Source of the DNA: Oscillospiraceae bacterium
GTDB taxonomy: Bacteria; Bacillota; Clostridia; Oscillospirales; Acutalibacteraceae
DNA length: 59,722 nt
NCBI GenBank assembly: GCA_015065425.1
Contig: SVQH01000016.1
Coordinates: 9,345-69,066, forward strand
Reading direction: 5' to 3'
The notes below the pieces were generated by a model. That model was given only the letters and a program-made list of their open reading frames with translations. It was not told where the DNA came from and made no database searches. Positions 50,944 to 58,917 of this stretch are shown here, piece by piece. How positions within the stretch are numbered: the stretch's first letter is position 1; each line of letters starts with the position of its first letter. A program made the translations under genes and the position numbers.

Positions 50944-51606
50944 TCATTTTCTGTTATCCATTTCGTTGATTTGCTTGTTCATATTGTAAACTGCCGGGTA
51001 CATATCAGTAACATCAACACCGAGCATAGCCATCATACCCAAGATTACCTGACACTTTTTCTCAATATCCTCATCGCTCATGGAGAATACAAGAGGATTG
51101 AGCCAAACATTGGCAAGTAAAGAGATAACCTCTGCAAGTTCTTTTGCAAACGGTATTTTAATTGAGCCATCTTTTATGCCTTCTTCAAGTACAGGTTTGA
51201 TTGCATTAGGTGCAATATCATTAACAGACCTTAAAAGCAAGTCACTCAACATGTGCGGCATATTCTGCAGATGAATACCCATACTTCTGAACTTTTGCTC
51301 TTGTTCGTCAACAAGAGATTCATAAAGCATAGCTTTAAGCTTCTCTGCACCGTTGAGAGATGTGTCTTCTGCTATCTTATTCCACTTACGAGCCAAAGAG
51401 TTTTCTTGAAAAAGCCTTGCAGTAACAGCGTTCAGAATATCCTCTTTTGATGTGAAGTGATGATAAATAGCTCCTTTTGTAAGACCACCTAAATTATCAA
51501 TAATATCTTGAATTGTCGTGTGTTCGTAACCTTTTTCAAGAAACAGCTTTTGAGCTGTATCAAGAATTAAGGTTACGGTTTCTTCGGGGTATTTATTCCT
51601 TGCCAT
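50944..51606 (-). CDS. TetR family repressor
   Basis: A 220-residue TetR regulator. The helix-turn-helix is in residues ~10-55: ILDTAQKLFLEKGYEHTTIQDI then GGLTKGAIYHHFTSKEDIL, both fitting TetR closely. The C-terminal part (~60-215) is the ligand-binding domain, with no identifiable ligand. It probably represses itself and the MFS gene: the same palindrome occurs in front of both. TAAGGTGAATT lies before the start. The TetR/MFS pair looks like an effector-induced transport module. Confidence 0.93.
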   Translation of the reverse strand: MARNKYPEETVTLILDTAQKLFLEKGYEHTTIQDIIDNLGGLTKGAIYHHFTSKEDILNAVTARLFQENSLARKWNKIAEDTSLNGAEKLKAMLYESLVDEQEQKFRSMGIHLQNMPHMLSDLLLRSVNDIAPNAIKPVLEEGIKDGSIKIPFAKELAEVISLLANVWLNPLVFSMSDEDIEKKCQVILGMMAMLGVDVTDMYPAVYNMNKQINEMDNRK

Positions 51607-51615
51607 AATTCACCT

Positions 51616-51634
51616 TACATACTATTAGTATGTT
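51616..51634. promoter_or_regulatory. TetR operator, copy 3
   Basis: CATAC (51618-51622), 5-bp spacer, GTATG (51628-51632). It lies between the tetR promoter and its start codon, so binding there would block its own transcription. Confidence 0.85.
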
Positions 51635-51635
51635 T

Positions 51636-51664
51636 ATTATATCAATCAAACACCGCATTGTCAA
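51636..51664 (-). promoter_or_regulatory. Promoter of tetR
   Basis: On the minus strand TTGACA (51659-51664), 17-bp spacer, TATAAT (51636-51641), a consensus promoter. Confidence 0.85.
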
Positions 51665-51715
51665 GACTTTACTATGAAAAGTACATTATCTATACATAAC
51701 ACCACTTTCAAAATA

Positions 51716-51744
51716 TTGACTTTCTTGGTACAGAAGAGTATAAT
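51716..51744 (+). promoter_or_regulatory. Promoter of the leader/resistance-like operon
   Basis: TTGACT (51716-51721), 17-bp spacer, TATAAT (51739-51744), about 33 bp before the leader peptide. Confidence 0.8.
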
Positions 51745-51776
51745 TATAGAAAATTACTGAAAGGCAGGTGGGCAAA

Positions 51777-51833
51777 ATGATGAAAAGAATTTACTTGGTG
51801 AAGTCAGTTACCGTTTTGTCCGTTTGCAAATAA
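51777..51833 (+). CDS. Short leader peptide (18 residues)
   Basis: ATG 51777 opens MMKRIYLVKSVTVLSVCK then TAA at 51831. AAAGGCAGGTGGGC lies upstream at suitable distance. It sits between a strong promoter and a terminator that precedes the next gene, the classic layout of ribosome-mediated attenuation, in which stalling of a ribosome on the leader exposes the gene. I cannot match the peptide to a known leader with certainty. Val/Ser/Lys-rich, no run of one amino acid, so amino acid starvation is a less natural signal than a ribosome-targeting drug. Confidence 0.65.
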   Translation: MMKRIYLVKSVTVLSVCK

Positions 51834-51853
51834 TACTTCTTTTATACGGATTT

Positions 51854-51890
51854 ATGCGTTTCTGATTTCACAGTCAGAGACGCATTTTTT
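51854..51890 (+). terminator. Attenuator-like terminator
   Basis: ATGCGTTTCTGA (51854-51865) pairs with TCAGAGACGCAT (51874-51885; one wobble), followed by TTTTT. It lies 24 bases before the first full gene of the operon. TCCGT (51819-51823) and ACGGA (51846-51850) form a possible smaller alternative stem upstream, partly inside the leader. Confidence 0.8.
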
Positions 51891-51913
51891 AATTTTATGA
51901 AAGAGGTACAGTA

Positions 51914-52423
51914 ATGAACGAATTAAAATTTGTAACAGCAAAAAACAACAGGAAGCACCATAAACTTCTTGAAAGCATTATGCTTCCCTATTGTCGTGAG
52001 CTTGACAATAATGTCGGCAGAGAAACTCCCGAAGCAACATTGAAAAAATTCATAGCAAGTATTGTCGATATGTCAGAGGATAAAGACAGATTTGTAGAGC
52101 TTTGTTATCTTGATGAACACTTGATTGGCTTCGCTTATGGCAAGATTGACCGTAAGACGCATCGTGGTTATGTACGTCCCGGCTGGGGATATGTAATGGA
52201 GTTTTATCTTAAGCCTAAATACAGACGCAAAGGGTATGGCAAAGAGATATACAAACATCTTGAAAACATATTCAAATCAAACGGTGTCAGTAATGTTTGG
52301 CTTACCGCTGACCCTGTAACTGGCGAGCCATTTTGGAGTGCTGTAGGTTTTACTAATAGCAGGGAGAAATCTCCTGAAAACAATCTGTACATATATGAGA
52401 AACTCATTTTAACGGAGATGTAA
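51914..52423 (+). CDS. GNAT family N-acetyltransferase (operon gene 1)
   Basis: A 169-residue GNAT enzyme with the acetyl-CoA loop KPKYRRKGYGKEIYKHLE (around residues 98-115) after the YVMEFYLKP strand, then FWSAVGFTNS in motif B. It would acetylate a small amine or a protein. First gene of a six-gene operon behind an attenuator; related GNATs in such settings include drug-modifying enzymes but this one has no known resistance signature that I can name. GAAAGAGGT lies before the start. 3 bp separate it from the next gene. Confidence 0.85.
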   Translation: MNELKFVTAKNNRKHHKLLESIMLPYCRELDNNVGRETPEATLKKFIASIVDMSEDKDRFVELCYLDEHLIGFAYGKIDRKTHRGYVRPGWGYVMEFYLKPKYRRKGYGKEIYKHLENIFKSNGVSNVWLTADPVTGEPFWSAVGFTNSREKSPENNLYIYEKLILTEM

Positions 52424-52426
52424 ATT

Positions 52427-52966
52427 ATGAATAATTTCAAAAACAACGCAGACAAACTTCTTTATGACTTCGGTTTGCTTAATGAATTAAAGAATTACGG
52501 TACCCCCTACATTGTTGGCAGTTATGCTATGGACTTATTGGCGTGGAATGACTTAGATATTTATGTTTCCAATGAGACTATGTCAACAGAAAAACTGTAT
52601 GAACTTACCTCATTTATTCTTAATACTTTCCACCCTGTGTGGTATGAAGCAAAGAAAGAGGTTATTGATGGCAAGACAGTTTGGTTTCACGGCTTTGAAA
52701 CTGAAATATTAGGTGAGCTTTGTAATGTAGATGTTTGGTTCTTTGATAAAGATACCATAGCTAAAGCTTTGGATTTCAGTAAGAACATAAAGCAGAAACT
52801 TTTAGCTAATCCTGAGCTTAAAGAAGTCGTTATAAACATCAAACAATCATTGATAGAAAACGAGCAATATGGCTTTGACAAAATTTTAAGTATGGATGTA
52901 TATAAAGCTGTGTTTGAAGATAATATCAGAAGTTATAAGGAATTTATAGAAAATTACGGAGTATAA
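52427..52966 (+). CDS. Nucleotidyltransferase-like protein (operon gene 2)
   Basis: A 179-residue protein. GSYAMDLLAWNDLDIYVS (about residues 28-45) resembles the GS-x(9-12)-DxD active site of nucleotidyltransferases of the Pol-beta superfamily, and NVDVWFFDKD is a possible third acidic strand. The same core is found in lincosamide and aminoglycoside nucleotidyltransferases, which would transfer AMP to a drug, and in many unrelated antitoxins. GGAGATG lies before the start. It follows the GNAT with 3 bp. No resistance subfamily is recognised. Confidence 0.65.
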   Translation: MNNFKNNADKLLYDFGLLNELKNYGTPYIVGSYAMDLLAWNDLDIYVSNETMSTEKLYELTSFILNTFHPVWYEAKKEVIDGKTVWFHGFETEILGELCNVDVWFFDKDTIAKALDFSKNIKQKLLANPELKEVVINIKQSLIENEQYGFDKILSMDVYKAVFEDNIRSYKEFIENYGV

Positions 52967-52968
52967 TT

Positions 52969-53454
52969 ATGCCGAAACATCCATTTCCGCCCTTATACGA
53001 CAAAAACTCAAAAGTGCTTATCCTCGGCAGTTTTCCGTCGGTGAAATCACGTGAGCAGATGTTTTTCTACGGCCATCCGCAGAACAGATTCTGGAAGGTT
53101 GTTTCTGCCGTTATGGGTGCTGATACACCTGTAAGCATTGAGGATAAAAGCAACTTCCTGCACTCGAATCATATTGCATTATGGGATGTAATTGCCTCTT
53201 GCGATATTACAGGCAGCTCCGACAGTTCGATTAAAAATGTGGTCGCAAATGACCTTACAGAGATACTCAAAAACGCTGACATCAGTCAGATATTCGTCAA
53301 CGGCAAAACCGCTGAAAAGTATTATAACAAGTACATCCGTGACACAATCGGCAGAGATGCTGTTTGTTTGCCATCAACATCACCTGCAAATGCCGGTTGG
53401 AGTGTGGATAGACTTGTTGAGGCGTGGGGAGTAATTAAGAATTATACTGATTAA
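52969..53454 (+). CDS. DNA-deoxyinosine glycosylase (uracil-DNA glycosylase superfamily)
   Basis: A 161-residue member of the uracil-DNA glycosylase superfamily, of the deoxyinosine/hypoxanthine type (family 6). It shows VLILGSFPSVKSRE (catalytic-loop motif), FFYGHPQNRFWKV, the LWDVIASCDITGSSDSSI segment and PSTSPANAG near the end. It should remove hypoxanthine or related bases from DNA. GGAGTATAATT lies before the ATG, overlapping the preceding stop. A DNA repair enzyme among drug-modification-like genes is unexpected. Confidence 0.85.
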   Translation: MPKHPFPPLYDKNSKVLILGSFPSVKSREQMFFYGHPQNRFWKVVSAVMGADTPVSIEDKSNFLHSNHIALWDVIASCDITGSSDSSIKNVVANDLTEILKNADISQIFVNGKTAEKYYNKYIRDTIGRDAVCLPSTSPANAGWSVDRLVEAWGVIKNYTD

Positions 53455-53471
53455 GGAGTAATAATTTCAAA

Positions 53472-53933
53472 ATGCTTGTTAGAAAACTTAAAGTAAGCGA
53501 GATACCAAAATTAACAGAGCTTTTCAAATACAAAGATGTAAATGAAATGATTGTCGAAAACACAAAAGAAATTGAAAACGGGGTTATTGATATTTTCGCT
53601 TTGTTTGACGATGATAAGATTATCGGCGAATTAAGAGCTAAATACATTAGTGATGACAACCGCTTTGCTGAAAAAGGCAAACGAGCATATCTATATGCTT
53701 TTCGTATTCATAAGAAGTATCAAGGTAAGGGTTTAGGCAACTTCTTGCTTGAAAATGTACTGACAATTCTTACAGAAAACGGTTATAGCGAGTTTACTGT
53801 CGGCGTTGTAGATGATAACTCAAGAGCTCGTTATGTGTACGAAAAGAATGGTTTTACGGAACCTATTGCAAGAATAAAAGAAAGTTATCAGGGCGACAGC
53901 TATGAATATGACTTGTTTCTGAAAAGAATTTAA
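53472..53933 (+). CDS. GNAT family N-acetyltransferase (operon gene 4)
   Basis: A 153-residue GNAT enzyme. The acetyl-CoA loop is IHKKYQGKGLGNFLLENVL (about 77-95), preceded by AYLYAFRIH, followed by DNSRARYVYEKNGFTEP (motif B). It has a usual length for the fold. It differs in sequence from the GNAT of gene 1, so not a recent copy. AAGGAG lies 13 bases before the start, which is rather far. Substrate unknown. Confidence 0.87.
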   Translation: MLVRKLKVSEIPKLTELFKYKDVNEMIVENTKEIENGVIDIFALFDDDKIIGELRAKYISDDNRFAEKGKRAYLYAFRIHKKYQGKGLGNFLLENVLTILTENGYSEFTVGVVDDNSRARYVYEKNGFTEPIARIKESYQGDSYEYDLFLKRI

Positions 53934-53946
53934 TGGAGAAAAAACG

Positions 53947-54924
53947 ATGGATATATTTAATAAAATATGCCTACAGTTAGATTTAGGCAAAATACTATCA
54001 GAGCCGCTTCAGCTCAAAGGTGGCTTTATGCACAAAATGTACTCATTGTTCACAACAAAGGGCAATTATGCAATTAAGCTATTAAATCCTTATGTTATGA
54101 AGCGTGATACTGTTTTTGAAAATTACCGTATTGCTGAAGAGCTTGAAGCAAAATTAGAACAAACTGATATTCCTATACTTCCTGCTTTGACGTTCAACGG
54201 TAAGAAAATGCAAGAAATTGACGGACAATATTTTTATTTGTTTGATTTTTATGAGGGCAAGTCTCTCAAGGGTGAAGAAATCACCATTGAACACTGTCGA
54301 AAAATTGGCGAGTTTCTTGCCAAAATACATAACATTGAGAAGAAAGCACAGCCTTATAATCGCAGTGAAATAAATGTTAATTGGGATATGCTTATTGAAA
54401 AACTGTCAGCAAACAATACTGAGTTACATAATCTTCTAAGTGCCAACCGTGACACTCTTTATGAAAGTCAGCAAAAAGGTAATCTTGCCACAAAGAAGAT
54501 GTCGCCTGTACTGACAATCTGCCACAATGATATGGATAGTAAAAATGTTCTTTGGAACGGTGCTGATTGCCGCATCATCGATTTGGAGTGCCTTTGCTAT
54601 TCAAGTCCGTTTGTTGAGCTGTATGAAATGGCTTTATGTTGGTCAGGTTATGAAAACTGCAACATTAATTTCGAACTTTTTAAAGCACTTATCAAGTCTT
54701 ATGCTGACAATGGTGGTGAACTGCCTGATGATTGGGAAACAATCTATTACAGTAGTTACGGCCGTTTAGAATGGCTTGAATACAATGTCAAGCGTGCATT
54801 GGGTATTGATTGCGGTGAAGATGAAATTGAAATGGGTATTTCAGAAGTCCGTGAAACTATGGAGCATATAGTTTATTATAATGCTGTCAAAGATGGAATT
54901 TTGGAGTGCCTAAAAAGTTTATAA
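53947..54924 (+). CDS. Aminoglycoside phosphotransferase-like kinase
   Basis: A 325-residue protein of the APH/choline kinase family. The Brenner motif ICHNDMDSKNVLWN (catalytic Asp, about residue 197) and the metal-binding IIDLECLCYSSPFVEL segment are both present. NYAIKLLNPYVMKR holds the likely ATP-binding Lys near residue 37. Known members phosphorylate aminoglycosides, macrolides, choline or thiamine; the exact substrate cannot be read. GGAG precedes the start. With two GNATs and a nucleotidyltransferase in the operon, all three chemistries of aminoglycoside modification are present. Confidence 0.85.
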   Translation: MDIFNKICLQLDLGKILSEPLQLKGGFMHKMYSLFTTKGNYAIKLLNPYVMKRDTVFENYRIAEELEAKLEQTDIPILPALTFNGKKMQEIDGQYFYLFDFYEGKSLKGEEITIEHCRKIGEFLAKIHNIEKKAQPYNRSEINVNWDMLIEKLSANNTELHNLLSANRDTLYESQQKGNLATKKMSPVLTICHNDMDSKNVLWNGADCRIIDLECLCYSSPFVELYEMALCWSGYENCNINFELFKALIKSYADNGGELPDDWETIYYSSYGRLEWLEYNVKRALGIDCGEDEIEMGISEVRETMEHIVYYNAVKDGILECLKSL

Positions 54925-54936
54925 GGAGGATGGCTT

Positions 54937-55305
54937 ATGTATAACACAAAATATTGCGAAGTCCATTATGAAGAAGCTTACAATGTAGTTTTGGTAAAAT
55001 GGAAAGAATTTTGCCGTTTTGACGATTACCGCAAACCATTGGAATACGCCATGGATATTATCAAAAAACATAGTGATTGTAACTATGTAGCAGATACCCG
55101 AACAGGCTTTGAAAATCACCCTGATGATACAAAATGGGTTGCAGATGTTTTTATCCCAACTGCCGTTGAATACGGTTGCAAAATAATATATTTCGTTATT
55201 GATGAAAACAACTCATTAAAAGATGAGCTTGAAGGTCAGGAAAGCGATTCTTCCGATATAATTGAATTTAAGTATATTTACAGTTTGAACGAAATTGAAA
55301 ATTAA
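54937..55305 (+). CDS. Small soluble protein of unknown function (operon gene 6)
   Basis: A 122-residue soluble protein. YVADTRTGFENHPDDTKWVADVFIPTAVEYGCKIIYFVID (seen around residues 50-90; its conserved-looking parts are YVADTRTGF and KIIYFVID) recalls STAS/SpoIIAA-like folds, a tentative guess. No catalytic motif. AAGGAGG precedes the start. It is the last gene of the operon; a terminator follows. Confidence 0.55.
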   Translation: MYNTKYCEVHYEEAYNVVLVKWKEFCRFDDYRKPLEYAMDIIKKHSDCNYVADTRTGFENHPDDTKWVADVFIPTAVEYGCKIIYFVIDENNSLKDELEGQESDSSDIIEFKYIYSLNEIEN

Positions 55306-55315
55306 ATAATAAAGC

Positions 55316-55362
55316 AAACCGCATCGAAGCATTTGAAATAGCTATGACGCGGTTTACTTTTT
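55316..55362 (+). terminator. Terminator of the operon
   Basis: AAACCGC (55316-55322) pairs with GCGGTTT (55349-55355), with a few more pairs inside; ACTTTTTG follows. Confidence 0.7.
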
Positions 55363-55489
55363 GTTCTACTTAGCGTGAAAAATAAGCGTTTTTGTTGAAA
55401 AACATAGCTTTTTTGTAAATAGGATTGTTTTGCTTCTATTTAATAATTATAATATTTGTATTTTAATATCATTGTATACAGGTGTGAAA

Positions 55490-56428
55490 ATGCGAAAACT
55501 TTACGATTTGTTAACAAGTAGCTTTCTTGCTAGATATGTTTTTTTATTAACTTTACTTATTTCAGTTGTAACATTATTTGGTAATATAGAACTTTCTGAT
55601 TTTCCCCAAAAAATATTTTTTGTAAAAGTAGGATTAGTATTTTTTATTCCGCTGCTTTTCAATGTATGTTTTGAAATATTATCAAGGCATGTTAATATGT
55701 ATTCCAAAGATTTTGGTGACATTTTAAATATATTAAATCACCGTTTTGGTTCACAAATTAGTTTGCGAACTCTCGATGAAAGAGCTTTTGATTATATACA
55801 TAAATATGAACTTATATATCGACAAGATCAATTGGATTTTGCTGGCTCTTTGGATTATCATTCTTTTAGACAATTAAAAGGCAAGAACATAAGCAAAGAT
55901 ATTAGCAGTTTTTTGATTTATACAGAATCTTCAGATATTCCTATAGCTTTTGATGATATGAATATTACTGCTCAAAACAATATAAACAAAAAAACGCTTG
56001 TTGTTGAATGCTTGCATTCTACTAGCGAAAAAAGACTTCAACATACTTTTAAAATAAATTTTGATAAACCTATAGTTCCTCATGAAGAGTTTGATATTTC
56101 TTATTCAATCACAATACCAAATGAACTTTCCGTATATGATAAAAAGAAAGAAATTCAGAGCATATCGTTAGTTCGAATAAAACACCCTGTTGATAAATTA
56201 GTGTTTAATATTTGTTTAGATTTTGAACCAAGAGCAGTAAAAGCTTACAGTAGAAAAAATAGTAATGGATTAAAAGAAATAGGCCACGCTCAAATAAACC
56301 AATATATTCCAACAACAGATTTACAAAAAACATATAACATTAGTTGGGGAAAGAATACTCCTTATATAATTGAAACTGAAGTTGATAATCCGTCACAAGA
56401 TCAATACATTATTCAATTTATCAAATAA
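55490..56428 (+). CDS. Two-helix membrane protein of unknown function
   Basis: A 312-residue protein. Two hydrophobic helices at about residues 15-32 and 45-63 are joined by a short outside loop; the remaining ~245 residues are predicted cytoplasmic, mixed strand and helix, with no motif I recognise. ATG 55490 is chosen for its AGGTG; a TTG-led extension of 20 residues is possible. AT-rich like its neighbours. First of five same-strand genes of unknown or barely known role, with gaps of 39-62 bp. A membrane-anchored effector is a possibility, but no function is shown. Confidence 0.55.
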   Translation: MRKLYDLLTSSFLARYVFLLTLLISVVTLFGNIELSDFPQKIFFVKVGLVFFIPLLFNVCFEILSRHVNMYSKDFGDILNILNHRFGSQISLRTLDERAFDYIHKYELIYRQDQLDFAGSLDYHSFRQLKGKNISKDISSFLIYTESSDIPIAFDDMNITAQNNINKKTLVVECLHSTSEKRLQHTFKINFDKPIVPHEEFDISYSITIPNELSVYDKKKEIQSISLVRIKHPVDKLVFNICLDFEPRAVKAYSRKNSNGLKEIGHAQINQYIPTTDLQKTYNISWGKNTPYIIETEVDNPSQDQYIIQFIK

Positions 56429-56477
56429 CAGTTGCTTATAATTATTAAAATTATTCTGTAATAACTAGGAGCCATAA

Positions 56478-57191
56478 ATGAAGCCTTATTATTCTTTTGT
56501 ATACATAGACGACTACTTTATTGATAGCTTATATTCTCAATTTTTCGGAGACATCACTGAGCAAACAGTGCTAACAACCAATTCAGAAGATATGAATGTA
56601 TCTGCTGAATCAAAGCTACTGAGTTTTTTAGGCTTTGGTTTATCAGGTAATGAAGCTTTTTCTGAATCATATACAAATAAAATTGTTATATCAACACCTC
56701 GAAAAGCTCAGTTGCTAATAAATTATTTAACTAAAGAAAAAGAGGTTATTTCTTCATTGCAAGAGATTATAGAAAACAATCAGCCATTTAATGAAAGTCT
56801 TTTGTTTGTAGGAAAAGCGACATTTTTTCTTAGTGATATTATTGATAGAAAGACCGACAGTTCTTTATTATACGCTAATGATGCAAGTGAACGCGAAAAA
56901 GTTGTTATAGATAAAAATTCTGTCTTAATTCTTGAAACAGGTAATACTCATTTTATTCACAAACATTGTTCTGATTATATGAATACCGATGATTATTATA
57001 AATTGAATATAAACAAAAATGTAAAATATGGCATAATGATGCATATGTCTAACTCTAAAATTAAGAAAGATATTCGACATTTAACATGGGCTATTAGCAA
57101 AGCTAAAAGTTTTAATTTCTTTGTTTTAGGTGAACTTGTGAAATCAAGTGACCAGTTTTATAAGGCAATACCTTTTGCGGTATGGATGTAA
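56478..57191 (+). CDS. Unknown protein, possibly DUF6414-like
   Basis: A 237-residue soluble protein. The opening YYSFVYIDDYFIDSLYSQFFGDI with a leading Tyr/Asp turn, followed by a ~40-residue Ser/Glu stretch (TTNSEDMNVSAESKLLSFLG), resembles the DUF6414 family, which I recall only weakly. The later part (LILETGNTHFIHKH, YGIMMHMSNSKI) has no motif I know. GGAG lies before the start. No signal peptide or membrane helix. In an island setting it may belong to a defence or toxin-type system. Confidence 0.5.
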   Translation: MKPYYSFVYIDDYFIDSLYSQFFGDITEQTVLTTNSEDMNVSAESKLLSFLGFGLSGNEAFSESYTNKIVISTPRKAQLLINYLTKEKEVISSLQEIIENNQPFNESLLFVGKATFFLSDIIDRKTDSSLLYANDASEREKVVIDKNSVLILETGNTHFIHKHCSDYMNTDDYYKLNINKNVKYGIMMHMSNSKIKKDIRHLTWAISKAKSFNFFVLGELVKSSDQFYKAIPFAVWM

Positions 57192-57230
57192 CAGTTTTTT
57201 TTAGAATTATGAAAATTAGTGGTAATTAAA

Positions 57231-58148
57231 ATGAACAAGGAACAACTTGATTTTTTGGATGATTTGTTGCTTTCTGCAAGAAAAAGTGTTAACTCAAAAT
57301 TATTACGCTTTGACGATAAAGGCTCGCCCATATCGGAGCCTATAGATGAAGAAATTTATTTGAAAATAAAAACACATCTTTTAAAATATGCTCCTCCTAT
57401 GTTATATAGATATAGACCTGGAAATGCTTGGGATATTGATAACATAAAAAATGGAAGTATATGGTTATCAACATTAAGTGAATTTAATGACCCTTTTGAA
57501 TGTAAAATATATATTGATTTTGAGAAAATTGCAAACGATTTAGTTCAATTGAGTCCAGATCTACTCATGTTAATGAAAATAAAACACATAGATCAAAATC
57601 ATCGTATTTATAAAAATTATATAGATGAAATGAAAGGAAATGGAAAAAAACTTCTAGATGAACTAGCATTAAAACGAAATAGGGCTTTTGTGGCATCTTT
57701 TAGCGAAAATAAAAACTCATTATTAATGTGGGCACATTATGCCAATTCTCATAAAGGTTTTTGCGTTGGTTATGATTTTCGTGACATTATCAATATGTTT
57801 GGTATTAACATATTCCCTGTTTCATATTCAGATGAATATTTAACTATTAGTTCGTTAAAAAAATTTTGTGACCACCATGATGTGTTTTTAAAATCAATTA
57901 AAACTAAATCTGTCGAATGGGCATATGAAAAAGAATGGCGACTTTTTGGTAAATATAAGATAAACGAACCATATGAAAAAGGAATGATTACAGAAATGAT
58001 AAAGCCTCAGACTATTTATTTGGGGGCAAAAATAGATAATAATATAAAACAACAATTAATTGAGATTTGCAAAATAAAGAAAATAAATCTATATCAAATG
58101 CAACTTTCTGATAAAAGATATGGTTTGTTATCATATAGAATTCTATAG
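57231..58148 (+). CDS. DUF2971 family protein
   Basis: A 305-residue soluble protein of the DUF2971 family. The hallmarks are MLYRYRPGNAWDIDNIKNGSIWLSTLSEFNDPFE (first RYR, later WLS and FNDPFE), VASFSENKNSLLMWAHYANSHKGFCVGYD (given by SFSENKNSLLMWAHYA and KGFCVGYD), and the KSVEWAYEKEWRLF block. The family is frequent in bacterial islands and uncharacterised. No clear Shine-Dalgarno is seen before ATG 57231. The gene follows the previous one by 39 bp. Confidence 0.78.
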   Translation: MNKEQLDFLDDLLLSARKSVNSKLLRFDDKGSPISEPIDEEIYLKIKTHLLKYAPPMLYRYRPGNAWDIDNIKNGSIWLSTLSEFNDPFECKIYIDFEKIANDLVQLSPDLLMLMKIKHIDQNHRIYKNYIDEMKGNGKKLLDELALKRNRAFVASFSENKNSLLMWAHYANSHKGFCVGYDFRDIINMFGINIFPVSYSDEYLTISSLKKFCDHHDVFLKSIKTKSVEWAYEKEWRLFGKYKINEPYEKGMITEMIKPQTIYLGAKIDNNIKQQLIEICKIKKINLYQMQLSDKRYGLLSYRIL

Positions 58149-58210
58149 TAAAAACAATATGCAACACAGTTTACTATGTATTCGTGTAAACCATATATAT
58201 GAGGTAACAT

Positions 58211-58879
58211 ATGCAAACAATAAAACTATATCATATAAGTTATGATACTACCGAGTCATTAAAAAAAGAATTTATACCTCGAATTCCGGAAAATATTGCA
58301 ACCGGGGAAGATAAATCTATACCTCGAATTTGTTTATGTGATTCAATAGAAAGATGCATAAATGCCGCAGAAGATAATTTCGGTGATTACGAAGAAGAAG
58401 ACAAAGCAATAATTATTGTTTGGGAACATGAGTTTTGTTTGTTCGATGATAAATTATTATGTTGGCAACATTTATATGAAAACAACCTTGTACCCGATGC
58501 AGCTTTAACTCACGAGTATTGGTATTTGGATACATTACAAATGACGGGTAACTATTATGAAATAATTAATATCAATGATGCAATTTTCAATAAAAGGTTA
58601 GTGTATATTATCAACCCGAAGTACAAAGAAAAAGTGTTGCAAGTATTTAACGATTATGGTATAGATACATCCTCGATTAGTAATTTTGACTTATATACCC
58701 TAGTAAATGAATGGCTTCCTAGTTTTTTTCCAAATGAGCATGAAACCATTATTGATAAACTAAAAAAAGAAATTAGAATCGTAGATGATTCTGACAATAA
58801 TGATTTAACATATGGCGATAATGTGCTTAATATTTATCCTCAAAAGGTATATCATAATCTTGTCATTATTAGAAAGTAA
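58211..58879 (+). CDS. Unknown protein, possible ADP-ribosyltransferase-like start
   Basis: A 222-residue soluble protein. It starts IKLYHISYDTTESLKKEFIPRIP and then has SIPRICLCDSIERCINAAEDN. The Leu-Tyr-His opening and the 'RICL..SIE.C' box remind me of phage or island proteins such as AbiGi/ADP-ribosyltransferase-like families, but I cannot establish membership. The rest shows no motif. GAGGT lies before the start. Small gaps (62 and 38 bp) suggest one operon with DUF2971 and the next gene. Confidence 0.45.
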   Translation: MQTIKLYHISYDTTESLKKEFIPRIPENIATGEDKSIPRICLCDSIERCINAAEDNFGDYEEEDKAIIIVWEHEFCLFDDKLLCWQHLYENNLVPDAALTHEYWYLDTLQMTGNYYEIININDAIFNKRLVYIINPKYKEKVLQVFNDYGIDTSSISNFDLYTLVNEWLPSFFPNEHETIIDKLKKEIRIVDDSDNNDLTYGDNVLNIYPQKVYHNLVIIRK

Positions 58880-58917
58880 AATATCACCAAATAATATCAC
58901 AAGGAGGTATAATTATT

